Assembly: GCA_003222895.1 (NCBI GenBank)
Contig: QHXI01000064.1
Location: forward strand, 16,172-80,171
Direction: 5' to 3'
DNA from: Acidobacteriota bacterium
Lineage (GTDB): Bacteria > Acidobacteriota > Blastocatellia > Pyrinomonadales > Pyrinomonadaceae
Length of the DNA stretch: 64,000 bases
Shown: one piece after another, positions 1 through 7,878 of the stretch
Layout: each line of letters begins with the position of its first letter
How positions within the stretch are numbered: position 1 is the stretch's first letter
Notes under the pieces: model-generated
Told to the model about the DNA's origin: nothing
The model's database searches: none
What the model saw: the letters and a program-made list of their open reading frames with translations, nothing else
Made by a program: the position numbers and the translations under genes

Positions 1-573
1 GCAGAAGATGCTGGTCGCGCTGATACGGATCAGCGTCACGTCTTCAGCATGAGCTTCAATTACGAACCTGAATACTACAAAGGCGATAACCGTTTCATGC
101 GGCATCTGCTGAATGGTTGGAGTATCTCGCCAATCATCAAGATACGCAGTGGCCTTCCTTTTTCGATCACGAATGGCAACGTCGATGCGAACCTCGACGG
201 CAACACCAACGATCGCGCGCAGTTGGTAGGCAATCCCCGCATTAGCAATCCCACCGCGGCCCAGTGGTTCAATACGGCGGCGTTCTTGCAGAATAAAGTT
301 GTTACGGGCGTTGCGACTGACGGGAACTCGCCGCGCAACCTTCTTGATGGACCCGGCTATTGGGTTGTTGATCTGGCACTCTCGCGCGACTTCCGTTTGA
401 GTGAGCGCTTCCGCTTGCGCTTCCGGGTCGATGGGACGAACTTCTTTAACCATGTAAACCTCGGACAACCTGGCAACTCTGTTCCTTCAGGAGCAACCTC
501 GACGACGTTTGGTGTGATCACTTCGGCCGGACCGATGAGGAAACTTCAGTTTGGTTTGCGGCTGAGTTTCTGA
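1..573 (+). CDS. TonB-dependent receptor, Oar-like, C-terminal part (cut by window edge)
   Basis: The reading frame is open from base 1, so this is only the last 190 residues of a larger outer-membrane protein. The segment has the usual C-terminus of Acidobacteriota Oar-like/carboxypeptidase-regulatory TonB receptors: a LLNGWSISPI strand, the SGLPFSITNGN motif, DANLDGNTNDRAQ, a QWFNTAAF block, a GPGYWVVDLALSRDF strand, a RVDGTNFFNHVN strand and a terminal aromatic residue (LRLSF). Family knowledge puts it in the outer membrane as a beta-barrel importing large substrates with TonB energy. A MFS uronate-type transporter follows about 280 bases downstream, which suggests it imports oligosaccharides for this locus. 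The exact substrate cannot be told from this fragment. Confidence 0.85.
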   Translation, partial: AEDAGRADTDQRHVFSMSFNYEPEYYKGDNRFMRHLLNGWSISPIIKIRSGLPFSITNGNVDANLDGNTNDRAQLVGNPRISNPTAAQWFNTAAFLQNKVVTGVATDGNSPRNLLDGPGYWVVDLALSRDFRLSERFRLRFRVDGTNFFNHVNLGQPGNSVPSGATSTTFGVITSAGPMRKLQFGLRLSF

Positions 574-849
574 AGTAGATTCTGACGGTGATCCTTATGG
601 GATTCCGCACTGGAAGTCGGCGAAGCCGACGAGCGGTAGTAGCCCAGCACTTCAGTGCTGGGTTGGCAAACAGAAGATGAACGATAGTCCGCGAAGCGGA
701 CGACAGACGAAGCGGTAAGCGAAACTCTGTCGCGAGTTTCACGGGCTTTGGATTGTTGAGGCTTCACCACCCAGCGATGAATCGCTGGGCTCAATCGTCT
801 GCCGCGCGGACGACATCAATCCATTCCTAATTCCTGAGCGGTCCAACCG
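574..849. repeat. Intergenic hairpin repeat cluster
   Basis: No gene is seen here. The gap holds four palindromes: GTCGGCGAAGCCGAC (617-631), CCCAGCACTTCAGTGCTGGG (643-662), GTCCGCGAAGCGGAC (687-701) and CCCAGCGATGAATCGCTGGG (770-789). The same families recur at 53454-53877 in front of pheS. They look like interspersed repeats rather than a single terminator, because no T-tract follows any stem. Confidence 0.7.
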
Positions 850-2187
850 ATGCTTTCACCACAATTAACCGAAGCAGTTACAACCGACATCGGTTTCAAG
901 CTGCGCGGTTTGCGTTGGTGGATCGTCGGCCTCATCTTCCTCGCGACGCTAATCAATTACATCGATCGATTAACGATCTCGGTGTTGGCGCCGGTGATCA
1001 CGCACGATCTCGGCCTCACCAACACTGAGTTCGGCGGCATCATTTCCTGGTTTCTGCTCGCGTACACAATCAGTCAGGGGCTGTCGGGAAAACTGTACGA
1101 CCGCGTCGGCACCAAACTAGGCTTTGTGTGCTCGATCGTGCTGTGGTCCATCGCGGCGATGGGGCACGCCTTCGCGCGCGGGCTGGCCAGCCTCAGCGCG
1201 TTTCGGTTTGTACTCGGATTGGGCGAAGCAGGGAACTGGCCGGGCGCAGCCAAGACTGTTGCCGAATGGTTTCCGATCCGCGAACGCGCGTTCGGAATGG
1301 CGATCTTCAACAGCGGCGCCGCTATCGGTTCGATCGTGGCGCCGCCGCTCATCGTTTGGATGAGCCTGGCTTATGGTTGGCGCACCACGTTTATTGCGAC
1401 GGGCGCACTCGGATTTCTCTGGCTGGCGTTGTGGCTCGTTTTTTACGAAACTCCGCAGCGTCATCGGTGGTTGAGCGAAAAAGAGTGGGAGATAATTCGT
1501 GATGGTCAAGACAATAATGAGCGAGCTGAGAGAAGCGCGGCGCCGAAATGGAGAGAGCTGCTGCGATATCGACAGGTCTGGGCAATCGTGTTGTCGCGAT
1601 TCTTGACCGATCCCGTTTGGTGGCTCTACATCAGTTGGCTGCCGAAGTATCTCGCGGACGCGCGCGGTTTCTCGCTGACGAAGATTGGACTGTTTGCCTG
1701 GGTGCCATACGTTGCAGCCGACGCGGGCAGTCTTTCGGGCGGTTGGTTGTCAGGGTTTCTGATTGCGCGCGGTTGGAGCGTAGACCGCGCGCGCAAAATT
1801 GTGATTCTGTTCGCGGCAGCGCTAATGCCCGCGGGAATCTTTGCAGCTTTCGCGCATGATGCGATGGTCGCGTTGGTTTTGATCGGCGTCGTGTTGTTCG
1901 GATTTCAGGTTTGGATCAATAACGTGCAGACTTTGCCCAGCGATTTCTTTTCTGACAAAGCCGTCGCGTCGGTCGCCGGCCTCGGCGGAACTGGCGCGGG
2001 TATCGGGTCGATGATCTTTATTCTGGGGACCGGCTGGGTCGTAGATCATTTTTCCTACGTGCCCGTGTTGGTGACGGCCGGCTTGCTTGCGCCGCTCGGG
2101 ACGCTGGTCCTGTTCGCACTTTGCGGTCGCATTGAGCGCGTGTCTGATTCGAGCTGGCAGCATTTATTAGAGGAGACGAATTTGTGA
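850..2187 (+). CDS. MFS transporter, ACS family, hexuronate (ExuT-like)
   Basis: A 445-residue inner-membrane transporter with about 12 hydrophobic segments. The first segment carries the family hallmark LINYIDRLTISVLAP, followed by a short loop LYDRVGTKLGF between TM2 and TM3 and RFVLGLGEAGNWPGAAKTVAEWFP in TM4-TM5. These are typical of anion:cation symporters that import hexuronates such as galacturonate or glucuronate. It overlaps the next gene by 4 bases (GTGA), so both are translated from one message. A second paralogue lies at 28590-29981. The substrate is inferred from family and from the uronate catabolic genes downstream; a gluconate or tartrate-like substrate is possible. Confidence 0.85.
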   Translation: MLSPQLTEAVTTDIGFKLRGLRWWIVGLIFLATLINYIDRLTISVLAPVITHDLGLTNTEFGGIISWFLLAYTISQGLSGKLYDRVGTKLGFVCSIVLWSIAAMGHAFARGLASLSAFRFVLGLGEAGNWPGAAKTVAEWFPIRERAFGMAIFNSGAAIGSIVAPPLIVWMSLAYGWRTTFIATGALGFLWLALWLVFYETPQRHRWLSEKEWEIIRDGQDNNERAERSAAPKWRELLRYRQVWAIVLSRFLTDPVWWLYISWLPKYLADARGFSLTKIGLFAWVPYVAADAGSLSGGWLSGFLIARGWSVDRARKIVILFAAALMPAGIFAAFAHDAMVALVLIGVVLFGFQVWINNVQTLPSDFFSDKAVASVAGLGGTGAGIGSMIFILGTGWVVDHFSYVPVLVTAGLLAPLGTLVLFALCGRIERVSDSSWQHLLEETNL

Positions 2188-2951
2188 GTAACTCATTTGA
2201 TTTGACTGGAAAAGTCGCGCTCGTCACCGGTGCATCATCGGGAATCGGGGCGGCCACTGCCAAGTTGCTCGCGGCGAATGGCGCGCGAGTCGCGATTAAT
2301 TTTCATCAGAATAAAGACGGAGCAGAAAAAACGCGCGAGGAAGTCGCTAACGCCGGCGGCATGGCCATTGTGATTCAGGCTGATGTCGCGAAGTCAGCCG
2401 AGGTTGATTCACTCGTCAAGCGCACGGTCGATGAACTTGGGCCAATCGATATTTTGGTGAATAACGCCGGTTCGCTCGTTGAACGGCTGCGAATCCTCGA
2501 GCTAACCGAGGAGCGCTGGGATGAGGTGATCGATCTCAATCTTAAGAGTGCCTATCTATGCTGTCGCGCAGTTGCAACTTCAATGATCGAGCGGAAGACC
2601 GGCGCGATCGTCAACGTCTCTTCGATCGCGGGACGCACGGGCGGAGCGCTCGGCTCGATTCATTATTCGACCGCCAAAGGAGGGCTGATCACTTTCACGA
2701 AAGGGCTGGCTAAGGAACTCGCGCCGTTTGGAATCCGCGTCAACGCTGTGTCGCCCGGCGTGATCGACACGCGATATCACGAAACATTTTCAACGCCAGA
2801 GATGATCAAAGGATATGTCGCTGGGATTCCGCTGGGCAGAGTTGGCACGCCCGAGGAAGTTGCGTCGGTGATCTGTTTTCTCGCTTCTGCAGCGTCAAGT
2901 TATCTCGCTGGCGAAACCATCGAGATCAACGGCGGCATGTTCATGGATTGA
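2184..2951 (+). CDS. SDR family NAD(P)-dependent oxidoreductase
   Basis: A 255-residue classical short-chain dehydrogenase. It has the Rossmann motif TGASSGIG near residues 15-22, NNAG near residue 91, the catalytic Ser of NVSSIAG, and the Tyr/Lys pair in HYSTAKGG. The C-terminus IEINGGMFMD is typical of FabG/KduD-like members. Translation starts at a GTG (2184) that overlaps the MFS stop codon, with an AGGAGA ribosome site at 2171. Position behind a hexuronate transporter suggests a sugar-acid substrate, but the protein is less like KduD than the SDR at 32359. It could equally be a general 3-oxoacyl reductase-like enzyme. Confidence 0.8.
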   Translation: MSNSFDLTGKVALVTGASSGIGAATAKLLAANGARVAINFHQNKDGAEKTREEVANAGGMAIVIQADVAKSAEVDSLVKRTVDELGPIDILVNNAGSLVERLRILELTEERWDEVIDLNLKSAYLCCRAVATSMIERKTGAIVNVSSIAGRTGGALGSIHYSTAKGGLITFTKGLAKELAPFGIRVNAVSPGVIDTRYHETFSTPEMIKGYVAGIPLGRVGTPEEVASVICFLASAASSYLAGETIEINGGMFMD

Positions 2952-2960
2952 TCCGTTAAT

Positions 2961-3060
2961 TGCCCTCTCCCTCTGGGAGAGGGTCAGGTGAGGGCCTAGC
3001 GACTGGTAAAGAACGATTGAACGTTCTGCTGCTGATTAACTCTCAGCGAGAGTTAATCAG
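2961..3060. repeat. Intergenic palindromes
   Basis: The element CCCTCTCCCTCTGGGAGAGGG (2963-2983) is followed by CAGGTGAGGG, a pattern seen as a dispersed REP-like unit in many bacteria. A second perfect stem, CTGATTAACTCT/AGAGTTAATCAG with a 5-base loop, spans 3032-3060. There is no T-run, so neither is a clear intrinsic terminator. No coding region is seen between 2952 and 3119. Confidence 0.6.
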
Positions 3061-3119
3061 GAGCGAGATAGGGTGAGGTGGCGGCTGGGCTTGCCTGGCG
3101 AAGCTTCCGAAAAACTCTG

Positions 3120-5159
3120 ATGCTTATCGACTCAAGATTCTCTCGGCTTTTCTGCCAAATCCTGGCCCTTGGATTATGTTTTGCCGCCTCTGTTTCGCAC
3201 ACATCGTCGCTTGCCCAGGACTCGCGCGAATTACAAACGGAGCGCGCTGCAAGCAACAAAATCAAAGGCGCGCATCCGCTGCTTGAGTTAATGCGGACGC
3301 GCAAGTCAACGCTGCGGCCGGAGTTGAGGGGCGTCCATCCGCGCGTTTACGTGACCGATAAGGAACTCGCTGTCCTGCGCGTGCGTGCGCACACCACGCA
3401 CCGCGAACTCTGGCAGCAAGCGCTCAGCCACGTGCGCGCACTCAACGGCGATCCGCCACCGCCTCCGGCAGAAGCCCGCCGGCAACAGAACGAAGTTGCG
3501 ATCGCGATCGCAGAGGCTGCGTTCATTTACAAGATCGAAGGTGATAAGAAATATCTCGACGCCGCGCGCAAGTACATGGATGCCGCCGTGAGTTATGACA
3601 TTTGGGGTTACGCATCGAACAAACCGAATGTCGATCTCGCCGCGGGTCATCTGCTCTACGGTTTGGGTTGGGGCTACGATTTGCTCTATCACGATCTGAC
3701 TGATCAAGAGCGAACACGCTATCGCCAAAAGTTGATCAAGCAAGCGCGCTTGATGGCGGATTACTTCAAGCCGAAGTCGGGAAAGACATACTCGTACAGT
3801 CAGAACCACACGTTTATCCCCATTGCAGGTTTGGGTATCGCTGCTTACGCGCTCTATGACGAAACGCCCGAAGCCCCGGGTTGGGCCGCACTGTCGCGCG
3901 CGATTTATGATCGCGTGTTGGCGACATATTCGCAGGATGGTTACTACTACGAAGGGTTTGAGTATTGGATATTCTCAACGCCGTGGTTGGTTCATTATCT
4001 CGATGCGCACGCGCATGCGACCGGAGAAGATCTCTACGATCGGCCCGGCTTCCGTTTGATGCACGAGTACGTCGCGCATTCAATGCTGCCGAACGGCGAT
4101 TACGTTTTCGATTTCGGCGACATTTTCGAAGGGCCGTTGACGCGCGCGCACAAAGGCGATGAGTATCCGCGGACTCATCCGCAGGGACATTTCAATACTA
4201 ATTACAATTTGCTTTATCGCGTCGCGCAACGATTTCAAAACGGCGAGGCACAGGGCGTGGCCGAATGGCTGAAAAGTTTCGGTCAAGTCAACGCGGAAGA
4301 TTTCTGGTCGCTAATTTGGTACGACGCGAAATTGAAACCGGCGCCGATCGCCAAACAGGAGCGTTGGCATTACTTTCCCGATCACGAGGTCGTGTACTGG
4401 CGCAGCGATTGGTCAAAGAATGCGACGGCATTTGCATTCAAATGTGGACCGCCCGAAGGTCATCACACCGAACCGTTGCTCAAACAGTTTCCCGATTGGC
4501 GTCTGTCTTCCGGCCACGCGCATCCTGACGCCAACAGCTTCATCATTTTCGCGCGCGGTAAATATCTGACGGGCGACAGTGGTTACGCCGGCGTGCCGAT
4601 GACTGAGCAGCACAACACTCTGCTTATCAATGGCAAAGGTCAGGGAAAAGAAGGCGAAGGTCACGATGCGTTCGCCGATCTGTCGTATGAACTTTTGAAT
4701 CGCATCAGAATCAGCGAAGTGAAGGCGGAAAAGGATCGCGTCATCGTGCGAGGCGATGCGAGTGCGGCTTACTCGCCTGATTTGGGCCTGAAGAAATTCG
4801 AGCGAGAGTTTGCTTATACTCTTGGCGGCGACTTTACCATCACCGACGAAGTAGAAACATCAAAGCCGGTAACTTTGACGTTGCTGTTGCACGCTGACGA
4901 TCGAATCCAGAGAGTGGGTGACAATCGCTTTAGTATTAATATAGGTGGAGTGAAGCTGCTGATTGATCCGACAATCGACGAACCGAAAGAGCTAAAAGAT
5001 TTTCAGACTGCGATCGAAACGAACACGGTGACTGCTCCAGGTCCTCCGGGCGCGGTCGACAAAGGTGAGCGTCAAGCGCGCGGTCAGAAGCTTTCGCTTT
5101 CGACTCCTGAGCCGGTAACGAAAGCGCGATTCATTCAGCGACTGAGAATTGAAGAGTGA
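3120..5159 (+). CDS. Heparinase II/III-family (DUF4962-type) polysaccharide lyase, exported
   Basis: About 679 residues from the ATG at 3120. An in-frame GTG at 3078 would add 14 residues but spoil the signal peptide. The N-terminus has a hydrophobic signal (FCQILALGLCFAASVSHTSSLA). Residues ~80-400 form an alpha/alpha toroid with LAAGHLLYGLGWGYDLLY and YSQNHTFIPIAGLGIAAYAL, and the C-terminal half is the beta-sandwich of heparinase II/III enzymes, with GHAHPDANSFIIFARGKYL, LTGDSGYAG and EQHNTLLINGKGQ. The family cleaves uronic-acid-containing polysaccharides by beta-elimination, giving unsaturated uronates, which fits the catabolic genes at 23761-33120. The exact polymer (alginate, heparin-like or pectic) is not decidable. 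A convergent DUF4386 gene follows. Confidence 0.8.
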   Translation: MLIDSRFSRLFCQILALGLCFAASVSHTSSLAQDSRELQTERAASNKIKGAHPLLELMRTRKSTLRPELRGVHPRVYVTDKELAVLRVRAHTTHRELWQQALSHVRALNGDPPPPPAEARRQQNEVAIAIAEAAFIYKIEGDKKYLDAARKYMDAAVSYDIWGYASNKPNVDLAAGHLLYGLGWGYDLLYHDLTDQERTRYRQKLIKQARLMADYFKPKSGKTYSYSQNHTFIPIAGLGIAAYALYDETPEAPGWAALSRAIYDRVLATYSQDGYYYEGFEYWIFSTPWLVHYLDAHAHATGEDLYDRPGFRLMHEYVAHSMLPNGDYVFDFGDIFEGPLTRAHKGDEYPRTHPQGHFNTNYNLLYRVAQRFQNGEAQGVAEWLKSFGQVNAEDFWSLIWYDAKLKPAPIAKQERWHYFPDHEVVYWRSDWSKNATAFAFKCGPPEGHHTEPLLKQFPDWRLSSGHAHPDANSFIIFARGKYLTGDSGYAGVPMTEQHNTLLINGKGQGKEGEGHDAFADLSYELLNRIRISEVKAEKDRVIVRGDASAAYSPDLGLKKFEREFAYTLGGDFTITDEVETSKPVTLTLLLHADDRIQRVGDNRFSINIGGVKLLIDPTIDEPKELKDFQTAIETNTVTAPGPPGAVDKGERQARGQKLSLSTPEPVTKARFIQRLRIEE

Positions 5160-5194
5160 AACAGGCGGAGGTTTTACTCAAGAAGTCGATCGCT

Positions 5195-5938
5195 CTATTT
5201 AAGGAAGTCTGACCCGGCTACGCTATCGGGCGCATCTCCGGAAGGTGGTAATCCCTTCAGCAGGAGCCAAAAGCCCGTCGTCAGTTCGAAGAAGAAGATC
5301 GGAGTTCCATAAATCCCAACGCCGACGACCTTGGCAAGCTCAGGAAAAATGATGAACGAGAATGCGCTGGCTCCCATCAGCAAGGACGCAAACATTCCCC
5401 ACGCTGCCAATGCTCTTGGGATATAACTCGACTTGAACCACAAATAACAAAACAGCGTGCTTCGAAGTCCAGCAAACACCAAGCCCACGCCATATCCGGC
5501 GCCATGTGCGCTCATCGAAGCCCGGGCCAATGCTTGCAATCGATCTGGCTCAAATACTCGCAAGTAATCGGCGCCGCTCAATAGACGCAGAACCTCGAGG
5601 TCATTGAGCAGGGTGACAACAAAAATCGCCGTCTCGATCAGCCCCCAGAACGCCGCGAGCAAGGCCAGGTTCCGATTGACTGGCTTGAGTACTACGTAAA
5701 GAGCGGTGATTAGTACAATATCGATCGCGAAGACGGTGAGATTGCTGGCGGTGCCCAGACGAAAGAGTCTCTCGTGCGCCATGATATTACGAGCGGTGTC
5801 CACAGCGTTGTTGGAGACAATTAGTCGGCCGAGTACATAGAACTCGGCGAAGATCGCCGGCGGCAGCGCAAACAGATAAGAGAATCCCACAACTTTCGCT
5901 GCTTTGCGTTGTGATTCGTCGATGGTGCCGATTGTCAT
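5195..5938 (-). CDS. DUF4386 domain-containing membrane protein
   Basis: A 247-residue predicted inner-membrane protein with about six hydrophobic segments, beginning AAKVVGFSYLFALPPAIFAEF, a pattern typical of DUF4386. The segments SNLTVFAIDIVLITALYVVLKP, LALLAAFWGLIETAIFVV and ALAAWGMFASLLMGASAF match the usual layout of the family. Members have no established function. It is a single minus-strand gene between convergent and divergent neighbours and shows no evident link to the sugar pathway. Confidence 0.75.
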   Translation of the reverse strand: MTIGTIDESQRKAAKVVGFSYLFALPPAIFAEFYVLGRLIVSNNAVDTARNIMAHERLFRLGTASNLTVFAIDIVLITALYVVLKPVNRNLALLAAFWGLIETAIFVVTLLNDLEVLRLLSGADYLRVFEPDRLQALARASMSAHGAGYGVGLVFAGLRSTLFCYLWFKSSYIPRALAAWGMFASLLMGASAFSFIIFPELAKVVGVGIYGTPIFFFELTTGFWLLLKGLPPSGDAPDSVAGSDFLK

Positions 5939-6157
5939 TCCACTTCCCCACCGTCTCGGCGCCGCCTAACGTCTGAATTGACCGGGCGCGGGAAAAGCTT
6001 GCTTCCTAACACTTGGTCGGTCAAGCATATTATTACCCCTTTAAGGCCGGGCTAAAATTCAAACCACGGCTACGGGGCGAAGACTATTGGCCACGCCACC
6101 GGAACGGAAGGTGGTCTTCGACCACCGGCTATTATCTTCCAGCCCTTCGGGCTGATT
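5939..6157. other. Intergenic region with hairpins
   Basis: No gene is seen. There are two short perfect stems, GGTGGTCTTCGACCACC (6109-6125) and AGCCCTTCGGGCT (6140-6152), lying just downstream of the minus-strand galM stop. They may end that transcript, though neither has a T-run in the minus-strand sense. The upstream part (5939-6050) probably holds the promoter of the DUF4386 gene; no clear -10/-35 pair was seen. Confidence 0.4.
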
Positions 6158-7216
6158 TCATTTGACAGAAAATCTAAACACAGTCGTTTGCTTATATTCT
6201 TCGGCGGGCTTCAGCACCGTGGATGGAAAATTCAGATGATTCGGCGCGTCGGGAAAATGCTGCGGCTCGAGACAGCAACCCGAATGCTTCACGTAAGCGC
6301 GACCACTTTTGCCGACGATGGTGCCATCCAGAAAATTACCCGAGTAGAACTGCAGGCCAGGCTGCGTCGTCAACACGTCCATGACTCTGCCCGTTTTTGG
6401 GTCGTACACTCTCGCCGCCGTTGTCGGCGCTTTGGTCGCTGTTCGCAGAACGAAATTGTGATCGTAGCCGCCCGCATTCCTCAGTTGCCCGTCGTCTTCA
6501 TTAATGCGCGCACCCACGGCAGTCGCAGATGTGAAGTCCATTGGTGTGTCTTTCACGCAGCTAATCTCGCCGGTCGGAATCAAGGTTTCGTCAATCGGGA
6601 TAAATGCGTCAGCGTTGATTTGCACTTCATGATCGAGAATTGTTCCGCTGCCACTTAAATTGAAATAAGAATGGTTCGTTAGATTAACGATCGTGTCGCG
6701 GTTTGTCGTCGCGCGATACTCAATTCGCAATTCGTTTTCATCGGTGAGAGCGTACATGACTGCGGCGTCCAGATTTCCCGGGTAGCCTTCTTCGCCATCA
6801 CAGCTTCGATAGTTCAGTTGAAGTCCGTCGTTCGTTTCTTTTGGAGTCCACACGACTTTATCGAATCCCCTGATTCCACCGTGAAGATGATTCGGGCCAT
6901 TATTGATTGACAGAGAATGCTCGACGCTGTTCAAAACAAATTTTCCGCAAGCAATGCGATTCGCGTGACGTCCGATCAGCGCGCCGAAGTACCTCGAGCG
7001 ATTCAGGTATCCTTCCAGTGAATTGTGGCCCAGCACCACATCGTCAAGTTTGCCGTTCCTGTCTGGCACATTGATCGCCGTGATGATGCCGCCATAGTTA
7101 ATGACCTTAACTTCCATCCCCTGATCGTTCGCCAAAGAAAATAACTGTATCTGCCGGCCGGCAGGCGTAACGCCAAATGGCTCGCTAATTATTCGCAAAG
7201 TTTGGATTGCCGTCAT
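6158..7216 (-). CDS. galM: Aldose 1-epimerase (galactose mutarotase)
   Basis: A 352-residue cytosolic-type mutarotase. The sequence has the family blocks GGIITAINVPDRNGKLDDVVLG, RYFGALIGRHANRI, NLTNHSYFNLSG with the catalytic His, and CLEPQHFPDAPN with the catalytic Glu. It interconverts alpha and beta anomers of aldoses such as galactose or glucose. Its start codon overlaps the stop of the gene upstream (TAATG), so it is the last gene of a three-gene minus-strand operon with a discoidin-like secreted protein and a GH38 mannosidase. Its likely job is to process sugars freed by that glycosidase. Confidence 0.9.
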   Translation of the reverse strand: MTAIQTLRIISEPFGVTPAGRQIQLFSLANDQGMEVKVINYGGIITAINVPDRNGKLDDVVLGHNSLEGYLNRSRYFGALIGRHANRIACGKFVLNSVEHSLSINNGPNHLHGGIRGFDKVVWTPKETNDGLQLNYRSCDGEEGYPGNLDAAVMYALTDENELRIEYRATTNRDTIVNLTNHSYFNLSGSGTILDHEVQINADAFIPIDETLIPTGEISCVKDTPMDFTSATAVGARINEDDGQLRNAGGYDHNFVLRTATKAPTTAARVYDPKTGRVMDVLTTQPGLQFYSGNFLDGTIVGKSGRAYVKHSGCCLEPQHFPDAPNHLNFPSTVLKPAEEYKQTTVFRFSVK

Positions 7217-7878
7217 TACTTTTTCGCCACCACATCGATTTCGCTGTAGAAAGTATTGCCAAAATTGTCGGCGACTTCAGTGGGATACAAATCGAATAAC
7301 AGATAGCGATATCTGCCGAGCGTTCCCGCCGGGGCGCTAATGCTGACTCCGTACTGCCCGCCATCTTCTTCGTCAGTTCGCGTATCGACGATCGCGATCG
7401 AAGTCCAACCGCACGATGCGGGATCAACCGTGCCTTTCGGTGACGCATCAAAATTTGGAGCCGAGCCATCACCGGCCCATAGACGATAAAGTTGAGGACC
7501 GCGCGAGCCTGAATGCCACGAGTAACTGTTCACCTGCGCGACGTCGATCACGCTGCCGAGGTCCATCAGCAAGCGTCCGCCGCCGCTCCCGGCACTGAGA
7601 AAGAAATTTCTTCTTGGCTGATCTTCACTGTCGGGCCACAGGCCATCGTTGAGCGCGCCGATGTCCGGCGAGTTTCCGTCGGGTTCGGCGTCAATGATGG
7701 TCCAGATCGCTTTCGCACCGGCATCGTTTCGCGAAGGCGAGGGAACTCGCTGGAATCGAAACTCGGCATTCGCCGTTTTGTTGTCGTTGTGATCAATGGT
7801 GATCCGTGGTTGCGCATAAGTTATCGACCAAAGCGCCGGCAGAATGAGAACCACGATTAGTAGTTTGTTAACGCTCAT
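7216..7878 (-). CDS. Exported hypothetical protein, F5/8 type C-like
   Basis: About 220 residues from the ATG at 7878, which follows a 4-base overlap with the GH38 gene. An upstream in-frame start would add 16 unlikely residues. The N-terminus is a signal peptide (LLIVVLILPALWSITYAQ). The rest looks like a beta-sandwich: LMDLGSVIDVAQVNSYSWH, GPQLYRLWAGDGSAPNFD and GRYRYLLFDLYPTE resemble discoidin/F5-8C carbohydrate-binding domains. I do not recognise a named family. Its operon position between a mannosidase and a mutarotase suggests glycan binding, but this is inference. Confidence 0.65.
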   Translation of the reverse strand: MSVNKLLIVVLILPALWSITYAQPRITIDHNDNKTANAEFRFQRVPSPSRNDAGAKAIWTIIDAEPDGNSPDIGALNDGLWPDSEDQPRRNFFLSAGSGGGRLLMDLGSVIDVAQVNSYSWHSGSRGPQLYRLWAGDGSAPNFDASPKGTVDPASCGWTSIAIVDTRTDEEDGGQYGVSISAPAGTLGRYRYLLFDLYPTEVADNFGNTFYSEIDVVAKK